Source of the DNA: AP-15 sp963747735
GTDB lineage: Bacteria > Pseudomonadota > Alphaproteobacteria > ATCC43930 > CGMCC-115725
NCBI GenBank assembly: GCA_963747735.1
Contig: CAVVGE010000008.1
Coordinates: 248,001-312,000 of the forward strand
Length of the DNA stretch: 64,000 nucleotides
Direction: 5' to 3'
Part shown: one piece after another, positions 25,213 through 36,949 of the stretch
Numbering within the stretch: the first letter of the stretch is position 1
Layout of the letters: each line of letters begins with the position of its first letter
Notes under the pieces: model-generated
What the model saw: the letters and a program-made list of their open reading frames with translations, nothing else
The model's database searches: none
Told to the model about the DNA's origin: nothing
Made by a program: the position numbers and the translations under genes

Positions 25213-26439
25213 TCAGCTGCGGTAGCTGGCGTTGATGTCGATGTAGCCGTGGGTCAGGTCGCAGGTCCACACCGTTGCCGCACCTCGGCCGAGGCCGAGA
25301 TCGACGGCGATGCCGATCTCGCGGCCGGCCATGTGGGCGGCGACCGGCGCCTCGTCATAGCCCGGCACCGGCTCGCCGCGCGCGACGATCTCGATGCCGC
25401 CGACCGAGATCGACAGCCGGTCGCGATCGACCATCTCGCCGGCCTTGCCGACGGCCATGACGACGCGGCCCCAATTGGCGTCGCCGGCGGAAAGCGCGGT
25501 CTTGACCAGCGGCGAGTTGCCGATCGCCAAGCCGATGCGCCGCGCCGAGCGCGCGGTCTCGGCGCCGGTCACCGTGATCGTCACGAATTTCTGCGCGCCC
25601 TCGCCGTCGCGCACGACCTGCTGCGCCAGATCGATCGAGACCCGATCGAGCGCCCGGCGGAAATCTTCGAGCCGCGGATCGTCGGGGCTCGCCGCCGGCC
25701 GGTGCGCCGCCTGCTGCGTTGCGCACAGCAGCAGGGTGTCGCTGGTCGAAGTGTCGCCATCGACGGTGATCGAGTTGAACGACCGGTCGGCCGCAGCCAC
25801 GAGGAGCGGCTGCAGCACCGAGGCCGGCAGGCTCGCGTCGGTAAAGACATAGGCCAGCATCGTCGCCATATCGGGGGCGATCATGCCCGAGCCCTTGGCA
25901 AAGCCGTTGAGCCGCACCTGGACCCCGTCGATCGTCGCCCTCGCGGTGGCACCCTTTGCAAAGGTATCGGTGGTCATGATCGCGCGCGCCGCCGGCTGCC
26001 ACCCGTCGGCCGACAATGCCGCATATGCTCGTGGGAGCGCATCGACGATCTTTTGCACCGGCAGGCGCTCGCCGATGACCCCGGTCGAGGCGACAAAGAC
26101 CTGCCGCGGGTCGCAGCCGAGGAGGCGCGCCGCCGTGGCCGCCGTCGTCTCTACCGCGTCGCGCCCGGCGCGGCCGGTGAAGACATTGGCATTGCCGGAA
26201 TTGGCGACGACGGCGCGCGCCGCGCCGCCCGGCAGGCATTCGCGGCACCACACCACCGGGGCGCCCGCGGTCAGCGAGCGGGTAAAGACACCGGCAACGG
26301 CGCTTCCCGGCGCGAGCTCGACGAGCATCAAATCGTCACGGCCGGCATAGCGCACGCCGCAGGCGGTCGCGGCGAGCCGGATTCCGGCGATCGGCGGCAG
26401 GTCGGGAAAGCGCGCGGGCGCGAGCGGGGAGACGGACAT
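25213..26439 (-). CDS. argJ: glutamate N-acetyltransferase / amino-acid acetyltransferase ArgJ
   Basis: Bifunctional enzyme of arginine synthesis. It recycles the acetyl group from N-acetylornithine to glutamate. 408 residues. The precursor is cut autocatalytically before the nucleophilic Thr in KGSGMIAPDMATML. Oxyanion-hole and other signatures: VFVASTGVIGERLP, SFNSITVDGDTSTSDT, SGDANWGRVVMAVGKAGE; C-terminal HGYIDINASYRS. It follows the parvulin gene by 15 bp on the same strand. Confidence 0.96.
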   Translation of the reverse strand: MSVSPLAPARFPDLPPIAGIRLAATACGVRYAGRDDLMLVELAPGSAVAGVFTRSLTAGAPVVWCRECLPGGAARAVVANSGNANVFTGRAGRDAVETTAATAARLLGCDPRQVFVASTGVIGERLPVQKIVDALPRAYAALSADGWQPAARAIMTTDTFAKGATARATIDGVQVRLNGFAKGSGMIAPDMATMLAYVFTDASLPASVLQPLLVAAADRSFNSITVDGDTSTSDTLLLCATQQAAHRPAASPDDPRLEDFRRALDRVSIDLAQQVVRDGEGAQKFVTITVTGAETARSARRIGLAIGNSPLVKTALSAGDANWGRVVMAVGKAGEMVDRDRLSISVGGIEIVARGEPVPGYDEAPVAAHMAGREIGIAVDLGLGRGAATVWTCDLTHGYIDINASYRS

Positions 26440-26454
26440 CGAGCCGGTCCCGGG

Positions 26455-27366
26455 TCAGGGCTGCTTGTGCGGCGGCATCGGCTTGCCGTCGAGGCCAAAC
26501 GTCTCGACCTTGGCGTCCTGGCGCAGCTCCTTGAGCTTGGCCTCGACAACCTCGCGCGCCGCCAGCCGGCTGACGTCGGCGCGCGCCTCCTCGAAAGTCG
26601 GCGGCTTTTTCGTCCGGTGGTCTTCGACGAGGATCACATGCCAGCCGAACTGGGTCTTGACCGGCGTCTTGGTGTACTGGCCCTTTGGCAGCGCGAAGGC
26701 GACGGCGGTGAACTCCGGCACCATGTCGCCGCGGGTGAAATAGCCGAGGTCGCCGCCCGAAGCCGCGCCGGGATCGGTCGAATATTTTTTGGCGAGGGTG
26801 GCGAAATCCGCCCCCTTGTCGAGCTGGGCGATGATCGACTTCGCCTCGGCTTCGGTCTTGACCAGAATATGGCGGGCGCGCACCTCCTCCTGCGCCGATT
26901 GGTCCTTGATATAGGTCTGGTAGCGCGCCTTCAGCTTGTCCTCGGTTTCGGCGGCGCTGATCGCTTGCTCGAGATAGGTCCGCTGGACCAGCCGGTCGCG
27001 GTATTGCTGAACATTCTCCGCGACCGTCGGATCCTGGTCGAGATGCGCTTTGCGCGCCGCCTCGGTGATCAGCTCGCCATCGACGAGCCGGTCCACCAGG
27101 ATCGGGTAGATCTGCGCGAGCGGCAGCTTTTGCGCCTGTGCCGGCAAGGTTTTTTGCGCCTCCTCGACATCGGAAAGGTGGAACTCCTTGCCGCCGACAC
27201 GCGCCACCACCGGATTGCCCGGCGGCAGGGCCGGCGCCGCCGCCGGTTGCGGCGGGGCGGGCTGGGCTGGGGCCGGCTCGGCCGGGTTGGGCTCGGCCCC
27301 GGGCGCCGATCGGCCGCCGCCAAGGGCGAGCACAAATGCCGCAGCAATGAAGAGACGAGAGACCAT
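26455..27366 (-). CDS. exported parvulin-type peptidyl-prolyl isomerase
   Basis: 303 residues with an N-terminal signal peptide (MVSRLFIAAAFVLALGGG), a Pro/Ala-rich linker, a SurA-like N-terminal helical region (VVARVGGKEFHLSDVEEAQ) and one PpiC/rotamase domain: EEVRARHILVKTEAEAKSII, ATLAKKYSTDPGAASGGDLG, MVPEFTAVAFALPKGQ, FGWHVILVEDHR. It likely assists folding of outer-membrane or periplasmic proteins. The gene is divergent from secA; the gap holds no obvious operator. Confidence 0.9.
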   Translation of the reverse strand: MVSRLFIAAAFVLALGGGRSAPGAEPNPAEPAPAQPAPPQPAAAPALPPGNPVVARVGGKEFHLSDVEEAQKTLPAQAQKLPLAQIYPILVDRLVDGELITEAARKAHLDQDPTVAENVQQYRDRLVQRTYLEQAISAAETEDKLKARYQTYIKDQSAQEEVRARHILVKTEAEAKSIIAQLDKGADFATLAKKYSTDPGAASGGDLGYFTRGDMVPEFTAVAFALPKGQYTKTPVKTQFGWHVILVEDHRTKKPPTFEEARADVSRLAAREVVEAKLKELRQDAKVETFGLDGKPMPPHKQP

Positions 27367-27570
27367 CGCAAAGACCCATTGGCGGAAAGCACGAGCGAAC
27401 CCCGGCTGTTCATCAATGCATATCGACGCCATCGCGACAAGCGAGCACGTCGCTCGCAGCCCGGCGCGATGGGGCCGCCCCGAATTGACACCCTGCGCCG
27501 CTCCGCCTATCTCTGAACTGGCCGCCGTGCGAATATCTCCCGCCATTCGTTTCCGATTTCCGAGGGTTTC

Positions 27571-30300
<2,730 letters not shown>

Positions 30301-30369
30301 GGCCCGCGTCCGGCGCGCGCGCGATATCGACAAGCCGGGGGGGCTTTGCTATAGAGCGCCCGGTTCGGC

Positions 30370-30454
<85 letters not shown>

Positions 30455-30471
30455 AGGCTTACATTGAGGCG

Positions 30472-30774
30472 ATGGTATCTGTGGAGAACTCTGGTAGCAA
30501 ATCGGTAGCGCCTGATGCAAGGACGCTTGCCGCTCAGCTTGAGCGATTTGTCGAGACCGCGAGGCAGGTTCCGGTCGCGCCAAAGGTCGAGCATATGAAG
30601 GGCGGGTTTCAGATCCAGGTGCTGGCAACACCCAATCCGCCGCCATCGTCTCTCTTGCGAGAGAGCGTTTTTGCCGAATGCATCGGCAAGCTCTCTGAAG
30701 CTGATCGCGCTGAGCTTTCGAGGATTTTGAAACTGTTGATCGGTCAGTTCAGCTTGCCTCCCCGCGGCTCCTGA
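30472..30774 (+). CDS. hypothetical protein in the tRNA-Lys island
   Basis: 100 residues: MVSVENSGSKSVAPDARTLA, a helical N-terminal part, QIQVLATPNPPPSSLLRESV, and a C-terminal helix KLSEADRAELSRILKLLIGQ. No family recognised and no signal peptide. GAGG lies close before the ATG; a GTG at 30481 is an alternative start. It overlaps the next, convergent gene by 31 bp. Confidence 0.5.
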   Translation: MVSVENSGSKSVAPDARTLAAQLERFVETARQVPVAPKVEHMKGGFQIQVLATPNPPPSSLLRESVFAECIGKLSEADRAELSRILKLLIGQFSLPPRGS

Positions 30775-30968
30775 AGCGCCTCGACCGCGAGCCTGATCCG
30801 AACCCATACGTGCCAGCCTTCGGCGTCGCCGCGGTCGAGCATCGTTCCGGCACGCTTGGTCGCTGCCGATGCGGCATCCGCGCCGTGCTGCCGGATCAGC
30901 AGATTGGCCGCGCGGTAGATGTCGATATCGGGCAACCCGCGGCATCCCGCCACACTGTCGAGCCGCAT
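30744..30968 (-). CDS. small hypothetical protein (DIYRAANLLIRQHG family)
   Basis: 74 residues with the core DIDIYRAANLLIRQHGADAA, then MLDRGDAEGWHVWVRIRLAV. Small proteins of this pattern are widespread in alphaproteobacteria and have no assigned function. A decayed relative is found at 40297-40443. The start is taken at the ATG at 30968; the ribosome-binding site is weak. Confidence 0.6.
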   Translation of the reverse strand: MRLDSVAGCRGLPDIDIYRAANLLIRQHGADAASAATKRAGTMLDRGDAEGWHVWVRIRLAVEALQEPRGGKLN

Positions 30969-31040
30969 CGCTCATCGAGAGTGTGTGATAGTCAAGCAAG
31001 GGGAAAAAATCGGCCCTTTCTTTTTGGGAGGAATCAGCCC

Positions 31041-31256
31041 GTGGCAGACCAACCTGTCGTGCACATCGGCGAAAATTCGCCGGAACATGTGGCGCTCCAA
31101 CTGTTCCGGATCGTGGCTACCGTTGAGGAAAAAGCTTTAACGTGAGAGGCGCCGTCGATCGCAAATGGGTCCTTGATACCTATGCCGAATGCCTGAATGC
31201 GGTACAGCAGCCCGGCGGTCGCATCTCCCCAGTTACGATGCCAAGATCGGGCAGGT
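31041..31256 (+). pseudogene. small conserved hypothetical protein, frameshifted
   Basis: GTG start with GGGAGGA seven bases upstream. The first frame reads VADQPVVHIGENSPEHVALQ, LFRIVATVEEKALT and stops at 31145. The following stretch in another frame reads GAVDRKWVLDTYAECLNAV and ends at 31256. Both halves fit one small alphaproteobacterial protein of about 70 residues (IGENSPE... then ...RKWILDTYAECL). An indel between about 31125 and 31145 breaks it. Confidence 0.55.
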
Positions 31257-31400
31257 AATCGCCGCGGACCCCTTCCCGCACTCATCGAGGCTGGAAGGTG
31301 CTGCGCGGGATCCTCGCGAAACTGGAACCGACGGCCGAGCGTGCGGAAACCGTTGCCGTCTCCGACGGCTGATGCCGGCCAGGGATCGGAGGTCGGAGAG

Positions 31401-31880
31401 ATGAGCGACGCATTTTCTGATCGCGAGCGCTGGTGGTGCGTCATCGGATACGAGATAACGATGCTGAGGGCAGCACTTACGATTGAGATGACGGTAAATG
31501 GTCCTGCTGACAATGCGCGGCTGTCAAAATGGCTGCTCGATAATCTCATCGCCGAGGGTAAGATATTACACATCCGCAACCTGTGCGACTTTTGTACATC
31601 TCGGAAGCCGGACGACATTAAGCCTTGTGATCTCTTTGACGATTACCATACAGACGATAAATACGTTCGGCTGAGGAAGCTCATTGAGTCACTGTCGCGG
31701 CAATACGGGGCGAGCCATCAGAAAAACAGTCCACGTTGGGTTTTCAATAAAAAGCTAGCTCATCCAACCAAGGAGCGCGGAAAGCGTTTCGAATACGGAC
31801 CCTACCTGAATCAGATCTGGCCACTGCTTGAAAAAATCATTATCGAAGTGGAGTCGCTGCGAGGACGGCCCTTCGCCTAA
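31401..31880 (+). CDS. hypothetical protein in the tRNA-Lys island
   Basis: 159 residues starting MSDAFSDRERWWCVIGYEIT, with GGAGGT seven bases before the ATG. It includes two Cys in NLCDFCTSRKPDD, then LFDDYHTDDKYVRLRKLIES and NQIWPLLEKIIIEVESLRGR. Helical and soluble; no known motif. Base composition is lower in GC than the surrounding chromosome, which fits acquisition by transfer. Confidence 0.6.
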   Translation: MSDAFSDRERWWCVIGYEITMLRAALTIEMTVNGPADNARLSKWLLDNLIAEGKILHIRNLCDFCTSRKPDDIKPCDLFDDYHTDDKYVRLRKLIESLSRQYGASHQKNSPRWVFNKKLAHPTKERGKRFEYGPYLNQIWPLLEKIIIEVESLRGRPFA

Positions 31881-32110
31881 CGGTGACCGATTTGGTTGCC
31901 GAGGTCATCGGCGGGCCGCGGAAGTTCGCTAAGGGGGGCGCACCCAGCGGGGGGCCGGGTGCGCCCTTATCGGAAGCCCCTCCCCGAGGCTCCCCGCCTG
32001 GCCGGGGTGATCGGGGTGTGAGCCGATTGTCCCCGGCCGGACTTACGAACGAAACCCGGTGCATCCGCGGCAAGTTCCGGGAACCCAGGGCGCGGAAGCC
32101 GCAAGGACAC

Positions 32111-32136
32111 AAAAAGCCCGGCCTCGCGGCCGGGCC
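32111..32136 (-). terminator. intrinsic terminator after the small secreted protein gene
   Basis: On the minus strand, a GC stem (GCCCGGC, short loop, GCCGGGC) is followed by TTTTTG. It lies 17 bp past the stop of the gene at 32153-32428. Confidence 0.8.
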
Positions 32137-32152
32137 TGGCGTGCCCGCAACT

Positions 32153-32428
32153 TCAGCAGCGATGCCAGCTACACCAGTCGCGGCGAGCGTAACTGTGTTG
32201 CCACCAGCCTTCATGCCAGCGGGGCCCGCGGTAGCTCCACGGACGCCACTCGTGGGGATACCAGCGGTCTCCCCACCAGAAGCCGACGCCGGGCGCAACA
32301 TAAACGCCAACGGCCGGGCGCGGCGGTTCGCACCAGTCGCGCCCTCCAGGGCCGCACCAGTTGGCGCCTGCCGGCAGAGCAAATCCGATGCCGAGCGCCA
32401 AGACGATTGCAGAGAGAAGCGTTTTCAT
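32153..32428 (-). CDS. small secreted Trp/Cys-rich protein
   Basis: 91 residues. Signal peptide MKTLLSAIVLALGIGFALPA with cleavage after GANW or just before. The mature part is rich in Trp, Tyr, Arg, Pro and Cys (NWCGPGGRDWCEPPRPAVGV, WWGDRWYPHEWRPW, ARRDWCSWHRC). Similar small exported Trp-rich proteins are common in alphaproteobacteria; function unknown. It is flanked on both sides by very similar intrinsic terminators, so it is transcribed as a single-gene unit. Confidence 0.7.
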   Translation of the reverse strand: MKTLLSAIVLALGIGFALPAGANWCGPGGRDWCEPPRPAVGVYVAPGVGFWWGDRWYPHEWRPWSYRGPRWHEGWWQHSYARRDWCSWHRC

Positions 32429-32472
32429 GCTCCAGCAAACGCTGGACCGCGACGGATTCCTCCCAAGGACAC

Positions 32473-32498
32473 AAAAAAGCCCGGCAGAAGCCGGGCTC
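32473..32498 (-). terminator. second terminator-like hairpin, upstream of the small secreted protein gene
   Basis: On the minus strand AGCCCGGC, loop TTCT, GCCGGGCT then TTTTTTG and GTCCTTG. It lies about 45 bp before the start codon of the gene at 32428. The stem sequence and the trailing TGTGTCCTTG closely match those of the terminator at 32111-32136. It could end an upstream transcript or act as an attenuator. Confidence 0.65.
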
Positions 32499-32706
32499 AA
32501 CAGGATCGGGAGATGCAGCAGGATGCGGCTAGTGCCAGGGTGGCAGGGAAGACCGGATGACCCGCACCCAATCCTCGGCTTGAGCGGCAGACATCCGGCG
32601 CCGCAAGCCTAGCCAAACGGTCTCGTCGGAGTCTCGGACCCGGTCGGCGCCTTGCGGATTTTCGCCATCGGCAGCCGCGAGGAAGCCTAGCAAGGGGCTT
32701 GTGACC

Positions 32707-32764
<58 letters not shown>

Positions 32765-32859
32765 GGCGGTAGCTTGGGCGGTGGACAGGCAATGCGGCAA
32801 GCGTTCCACAGCGCTGGCGTTGCTCGGGCAGGGGTCCCCAACTATCTCGGGCGCTTCGC

Positions 32860-33360
32860 TCAGCGCGGGCTGAGATTGGTCATCGCGCGCATATAGGCTT
32901 GCGCCAACTGCGGCGGCATCACGATGACGCCAAAGGTGTTGGGGGCATCGGACCAGTTCGCTGATGGGTAGCCGAACTGCCAGCTCGCCAGCCATTCGAC
33001 CTGAAGATAGATCTGGGTGCCCGGTGCCAGCTGCAGCCGCGCGGCTTGGCCGGTCGGCAACGCGATGCCAAAGGGCTCCACCGTGAAGGTGTAGCTGCCC
33101 GGCGGCAGGTCGCGATAAAAGACGTTGTTCGGCAGGCTTCTGCCGATCGGCGTCCCGTTGGCAAAGACCATCGGCGTCGCCGCTTGAATCGCCCCGAAAG
33201 GGTCCGATTGGCGCAGGAACCAGACGCGCGCGGCACCGCGCGGCAAATCTGAGCCCGACGCCGCCACCGCTGTCACCGGGCCGGCCGCCTGAGCGCCGAG
33301 CCCCGAGAAGCAAACCCCGAGCAGGGCTGCTGCGATCGCCAAGACCCGCAGCCGTGTCAT
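32860..33360 (-). CDS. exported hypothetical protein (possible lipoprotein)
   Basis: 166 residues. N-terminal signal MTRLRVLAIAAALLGVCFSG; the Cys after LLGV could be a lipobox, but the consensus is imperfect, so Sec cleavage near AQAA is also possible. The mature domain (ARVWFLRQSDPFGAIQAATP, NNVFYRDLPPGSYTFTVEPF, GTQIYLQVEWLASWQFG) resembles DUF2846-like beta domains found in periplasmic proteins. A GAGGAGG lies nine bases upstream of the ATG. Confidence 0.65.
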   Translation of the reverse strand: MTRLRVLAIAAALLGVCFSGLGAQAAGPVTAVAASGSDLPRGAARVWFLRQSDPFGAIQAATPMVFANGTPIGRSLPNNVFYRDLPPGSYTFTVEPFGIALPTGQAARLQLAPGTQIYLQVEWLASWQFGYPSANWSDAPNTFGVIVMPPQLAQAYMRAMTNLSPR

Positions 33361-33413
33361 CTCCGGGCACCTCCTCGCCTTCCCGGCCAACAGCCGGACG
33401 ATGCAGCGTAGCC

Positions 33414-33505
<92 letters not shown>

Positions 33506-33573
33506 GTGCAAACCGCGGCAATGACTTAGCACGGCCGCGGTTTTGCGCAAGGGTCATTCGGGTGGGCGGCGGG

Positions 33574-33846
33574 TCATTCGGGGGGGTGGCGGGTCCGCCA
33601 TTTGCGCGGCAAGGGGTGCCGGTACAGCTGAAGCCGGGTGACCCGCAGCGCCGCCACGCCATGCGCCTCGATCGCACGCTCCCAGGCGGTGAATTCCTCG
33701 GCGGTAAGCAGGTAGCGGCGGCAGGCCTCATCGAGGCTCATCGCGCCGCTGTGCACGGCATTGACGACCATGGCCTTGCGCTGCGGCGACCAGCGGGTTG
33801 CGCCGCTCGGGGGCAATTCGGGTTCTGTAGCCAAAAGCTGTGTCAT
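33574..33846 (-). CDS. DUF1153 (SciP-like) protein
   Basis: 90 residues with the SciP helix-turn-helix core: LPPSGATRWSPQRKAMVVNA, MSLDEACRRYLLTAEEFTAW, ERAIEAHGVAALRVTRLQLY. In Caulobacter SciP represses CtrA-activated promoters. This copy diverges outside the core (WSPQRK for WVIRRK), so it may be a paralogue with other targets. Single gene next to tRNA-Ser. Confidence 0.8.
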   Translation of the reverse strand: MTQLLATEPELPPSGATRWSPQRKAMVVNAVHSGAMSLDEACRRYLLTAEEFTAWERAIEAHGVAALRVTRLQLYRHPLPRKWRTRHPPE

Positions 33847-33956
33847 CTCGTGCCTCGGGGTTTGCGTCCCCGACAGATGGCGGCAGCGGATGACAGCCGG
33901 ATTTCGCCGTCGTTAATTCGTTGTAACGCGCAAAAAGGTCCCTGCGGCGCCGCGCT

Positions 33957-34769
33957 TTATGTGGGAGCCCGGTCTCGCCCGGCGGCGTAATCCTGGCGCA
34001 CGCGATTGCGCAGGCTCGCCGTGCCGGCGGCGATATAGCCGCCATCGATCGCGATTTCGGCGCCGCTGATAAAGCTCGCTTCGTCCGATGCCAGAAACAG
34101 CACGAGCTCGGCGCATTCCTTGGGCGTGCCTTGCCGGTGCATCGGGATCGCCGTCCGCGCGGCAAAGGCGAAATCTTCGCCACCGCTGCGGAAGAAGCCG
34201 GTATCCGCGATCTGCCCCGGATGGATCGAGTTGACCCGGATGCCCCACGGCGAAAATTGCAGCACCGCGGTCTTGGTCAATCCGCGCAGCCCCCATTTGC
34301 TCGCGGTGTAGGCGGCGTCGTCATGCGCGGTGAGGCCGGCGGTCGAGGAAATGTTGACGATCGACCCGCCGCCCGAATCGCGGATCGCCGGGGCGCAATG
34401 CTTCATGCCGAGCATCGCCCCGGTCAGGTTGACTGCGATCGTGCGGTTCCACGCTTCGAGGGTGGTGTCGGCAATGCCCTGGCGCGCGATCGTCCCGGCA
34501 TTGTTGACGAGGATATGCAGCTTGCCGAAGCGTGCCAGCGCCGCCGCGACGACCTCGCGCCACGCCGCCTCGTCGGCCGCGTCGTGGCGCAGGAACAACG
34601 CCGCGGCACCCTCCCCTGCGAGCCGCTGGGCCAACGCTTCGCCGGCCGCCGCGTCGATGTCGGTCAAAACCACCGCGGCCCCCTCGCGCACAAAGAGCTC
34701 GGCCTCGGCCACCCCCTGCCCGCCCGCCGCACCCGTGATCAGTGCCACCTTGCCGCCGAGCCTCGCCAT
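33957..34769 (-). CDS. short-chain dehydrogenase/reductase
   Basis: 270-residue classical SDR. Cofactor motif GKVALITGAAGGQGVAEAEL (TGxxxGxG), Asp in VVLTDIDAAAGEA pointing to NAD preference, structural NNAG, catalytic Ser in SIVNISSTAGL, and the Tyr/Lys pair in AAYTASKWGLRGL. Start MARLGGKV with GAGGGA before the ATG. Substrate unknown. Confidence 0.93.
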   Translation of the reverse strand: MARLGGKVALITGAAGGQGVAEAELFVREGAAVVLTDIDAAAGEALAQRLAGEGAAALFLRHDAADEAAWREVVAAALARFGKLHILVNNAGTIARQGIADTTLEAWNRTIAVNLTGAMLGMKHCAPAIRDSGGGSIVNISSTAGLTAHDDAAYTASKWGLRGLTKTAVLQFSPWGIRVNSIHPGQIADTGFFRSGGEDFAFAARTAIPMHRQGTPKECAELVLFLASDEASFISGAEIAIDGGYIAAGTASLRNRVRQDYAAGRDRAPT

Positions 34770-34904
34770 CGTTTTCCCTCCGACGCACTCTTCGGTTCGT
34801 GTCATATCATGGGAGCTTGCGGATCGACCCGCCGCAACTTATCATTCAGCTTAGTGTAAGCTTATGCCATCCGGAACGGCGGGAGCAAAACAGGGAGACG
34901 AGCG

Positions 34905-35585
34905 ATGACCGCCCCGCTGCCCTATACCGGCAAGGAATACCTCGCGAGCCTCGACGACGGGCGGGAGGTGTGGATTTACGGCGAGCGGGTCAAAAACATC
35001 GCGGAGCACCCGGCATTCCGCAACTCGGCGCGAATGGTGGCACGGCTTTACGACGCGCTGCGCCGCGATCATGCCGAGGCAACAGGCATTCTGAGCTGCC
35101 CGACCGAATGGGGCGGCTTTACCCACCGGTATTTTGTGGCCCGCGCTCGGCCGAGGAACTGACCAAGGCGCGCGAAGCGATCGCGGCGTGGTCGCGGCTG
35201 ACCTGGGGCTGGCGCGGCCGCTCGCCCGACTACAAGGCAGCGTTCCTCGCCACGCTCGGCGACTACGCCGAATTCTATGAGCCCTACGAGGAAAATGCCC
35301 GCCGCTGGTACCGCTATGCCCAGGAACGCGTACCCTATCTCAACCACGCGATCGTGCACCCGCCGGTTGATCGAAACATGGCGCCGGGCGCGGCGGGCGG
35401 CCCGACCGACATTTACGCGCATGTGACCCGCGAGACCGATGGCGGCATCTATTTCACCGACGCCAAGGTCGTCGCCACCGGCTCGGCGCTCACTCACTTC
35501 ACCTTTGTCGCCCATGTCGGGCTGCTGCCGATCGAGGACCGGAGGTTCGCCCTCGCCTTTATTATCGCCGCCGGCGCTCCTACGT
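34905..35585 (+). pseudogene. HpaB-like flavin-dependent hydroxylase, frameshifted and 3' truncated
   Basis: N-terminal part of a 4-hydroxyphenylacetate 3-hydroxylase family oxygenase. MTAPLPYTGKEYLASLDDGR, VWIYGERVKNIAEHPAFRNS; then a two-base surplus at about 35141-35150 shifts the frame; and AEELTKAREAIAAWSRLTWG, ARRWYRYAQERVPYLNHAIV and DRNMAPGAAGG continue in the next frame. The family sequence stops at about 35580 (RRFALAFIIA); a foreign, AT-richer sequence follows. About 220 of roughly 500 expected residues remain, so the enzyme is dead. Confidence 0.75.
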
Positions 35586-36262
35586 TCGCTCAATTCGAAA
35601 CCGAGAAGATTCGTAAGATCAATAACAAAGATCGTACGAGTGCAGCTAAAAGTGTAGACTTCAGATATTTGACCGATCTCTACGCAGATGAGAATGATGA
35701 TCTTCGGGGGGCCATAGCCACCAAAACACACTAAAAAACGATACGCTTCAGCAGAACATAGAAGCGCTGACGAACGCGGTACGATCAGCGCAGACAGCGG
35801 CGATTGCTCAGCAGGTGACGGATGGAGCGCCGCCCACATCGGTTGCTGAAGCGGTACAAATTGCTCGCACGACCTTGGGAGATTTGCTTGCGTTCCCGAG
35901 GGAAATCGATGCCCAAGTCGAAATGTTGGACCCGACCGCTGGCCCACCAGACAAGGTGCTTCGATATCTTAAAACGCTGGCGGAGCTATCACAGGCATTG
36001 AGTGGGGGCAGCGCACTCGGTAAGTCCCTACCAATCTGGCTCAGGGACAAAAACGTTGAGTGCAGCGGACTGTCCGAGACGATGAAAAAAATAAGGGTGC
36101 GAAACAGCTGCGAACGTTTGCAATTGGGGAAGATCGACTGTACTGTGAATACCATGCCTAGCCAACCGATGGGGTGGCGCCCGATGTTTGTGTTCGCATT
36201 TATTTTACGGTAGCCAAAAATGCACCGTCGGTGCGGGTGGGATATATTGGCCGGCACTTTGA
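35586..36262 (+). pseudogene. decayed gene of unknown function
   Basis: Several pieces in different frames look like one former gene: VDFRYLTDLYADENDDLRGA, TLQQNIEALTNAVRSAQTAA, TTLGDLLAFPREIDAQVEML, PDKVLRYLKTLAELSQALSG, then GEDRLYCEYHA, a TAG, and VCVRIYFTVAKNAPSVRVGY with IGRHFD at the end. At least two frameshifts and one stop interrupt it. The ending resembles the C-termini of small phage- or island-type hypothetical proteins. It replaces the lost 3' part of the HpaB-like gene. An intact sub-frame of 132 residues (35815-36213) exists but is probably not meaningful. Confidence 0.45.
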
Positions 36263-36618
36263 CTAAGGGCACACAGGCGGGAATGCTACGCTCACGTTAT
36301 TGCTGGCGCGAGGCGCTCAGCGCGCCGCCATTAATAAGGCTAATTTCCTCAAGGGTCGAGCCCGGTAGCTCGATCGCTGCCCCCCGAACGGCGGGAATCG
36401 GCCCGTTGGGTAGATGACGAGACAGGTGTGGCACTGGCCGTCACCCACGGCCTCTGCCGCCATGCCGACCATTTCGCTGATCGTCGGCACGCCGGTCGGA
36501 GCAAATACCGGTCCGGTGCGGCCATGGCTCACCTTTCCTCTATGCTCCGGCGGTGAAGGTATGGCAGGAACGAACTGGTTCCAGCGATCGAAGGATTGCT
36601 TTGTTGACCAACCCTCGG

Positions 36619-36684
36619 CGTGCGCGGCCCGCACCCATTCCCTCCCCCGCTCGCGGGGGAGGGAATGGGTGCGGGCCGCGCACG
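36619..36684. repeat. perfect 66-bp palindrome
   Basis: Two perfect 32-bp arms around a 2-bp centre (TC at 36651-36652). The core is CCCTCCCCCGC / GCGGGGGAGGG flanked by CCCGCACCCATT and its complement. It abuts the end of the first IS1380 copy, 2 bp before its terminal repeat. No T tract follows. Confidence 0.9.
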
Positions 36685-36926
36685 GCTAGTCCGTCTTATT
36701 CATGACGGTGCCGGGTGGCGAGCGAGCATTCGGGCTGGGGCGACGAGCGTATGTAGGCGGCGGTGTGGAGGATGAGGCGCATCTGGTTGGCGAGCGGGCT
36801 GCGGCAGCTGGTGCGGTCGGAGGCGAGCTGGGCCTTGTGCAATTTGATCAAATTCTCGGCCTGGCCGCGGGCGCAGTAGAGGGTCTCGTAGACATGCTCG
36901 GCCGATCCGGCCTGGAGGCTGGTGAC

Positions 36927-36949
36927 CCCCGCCTTCGCGGGGGCAGGCT
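36927..36949 (-). repeat. 23-bp palindromic insert in the IS1380 transposase
   Basis: Minus strand: AGCCTG, then stem CCCCCGC, loop GAAG, stem GCGGGGG (the last G belongs to the target). Removing the 23 bp joins GLDIR to VTSLQAGSAEHVYE in one frame. Confidence 0.85.

Noticed and set aside
25084..27516. Plus-strand open frame of 810 codons
   Set aside because: It is antisense to argJ and the parvulin gene, both with strong motifs. The translated sequence is His/Arg/Asp-rich filler with no domain.
36317..36634. Minus-strand frame of 105 residues between the decayed gene and IS1380
   Set aside because: Part of it lies in the perfect palindrome. The core has no known motif and the possible GTG start has poor spacing, so it was not listed as a gene.
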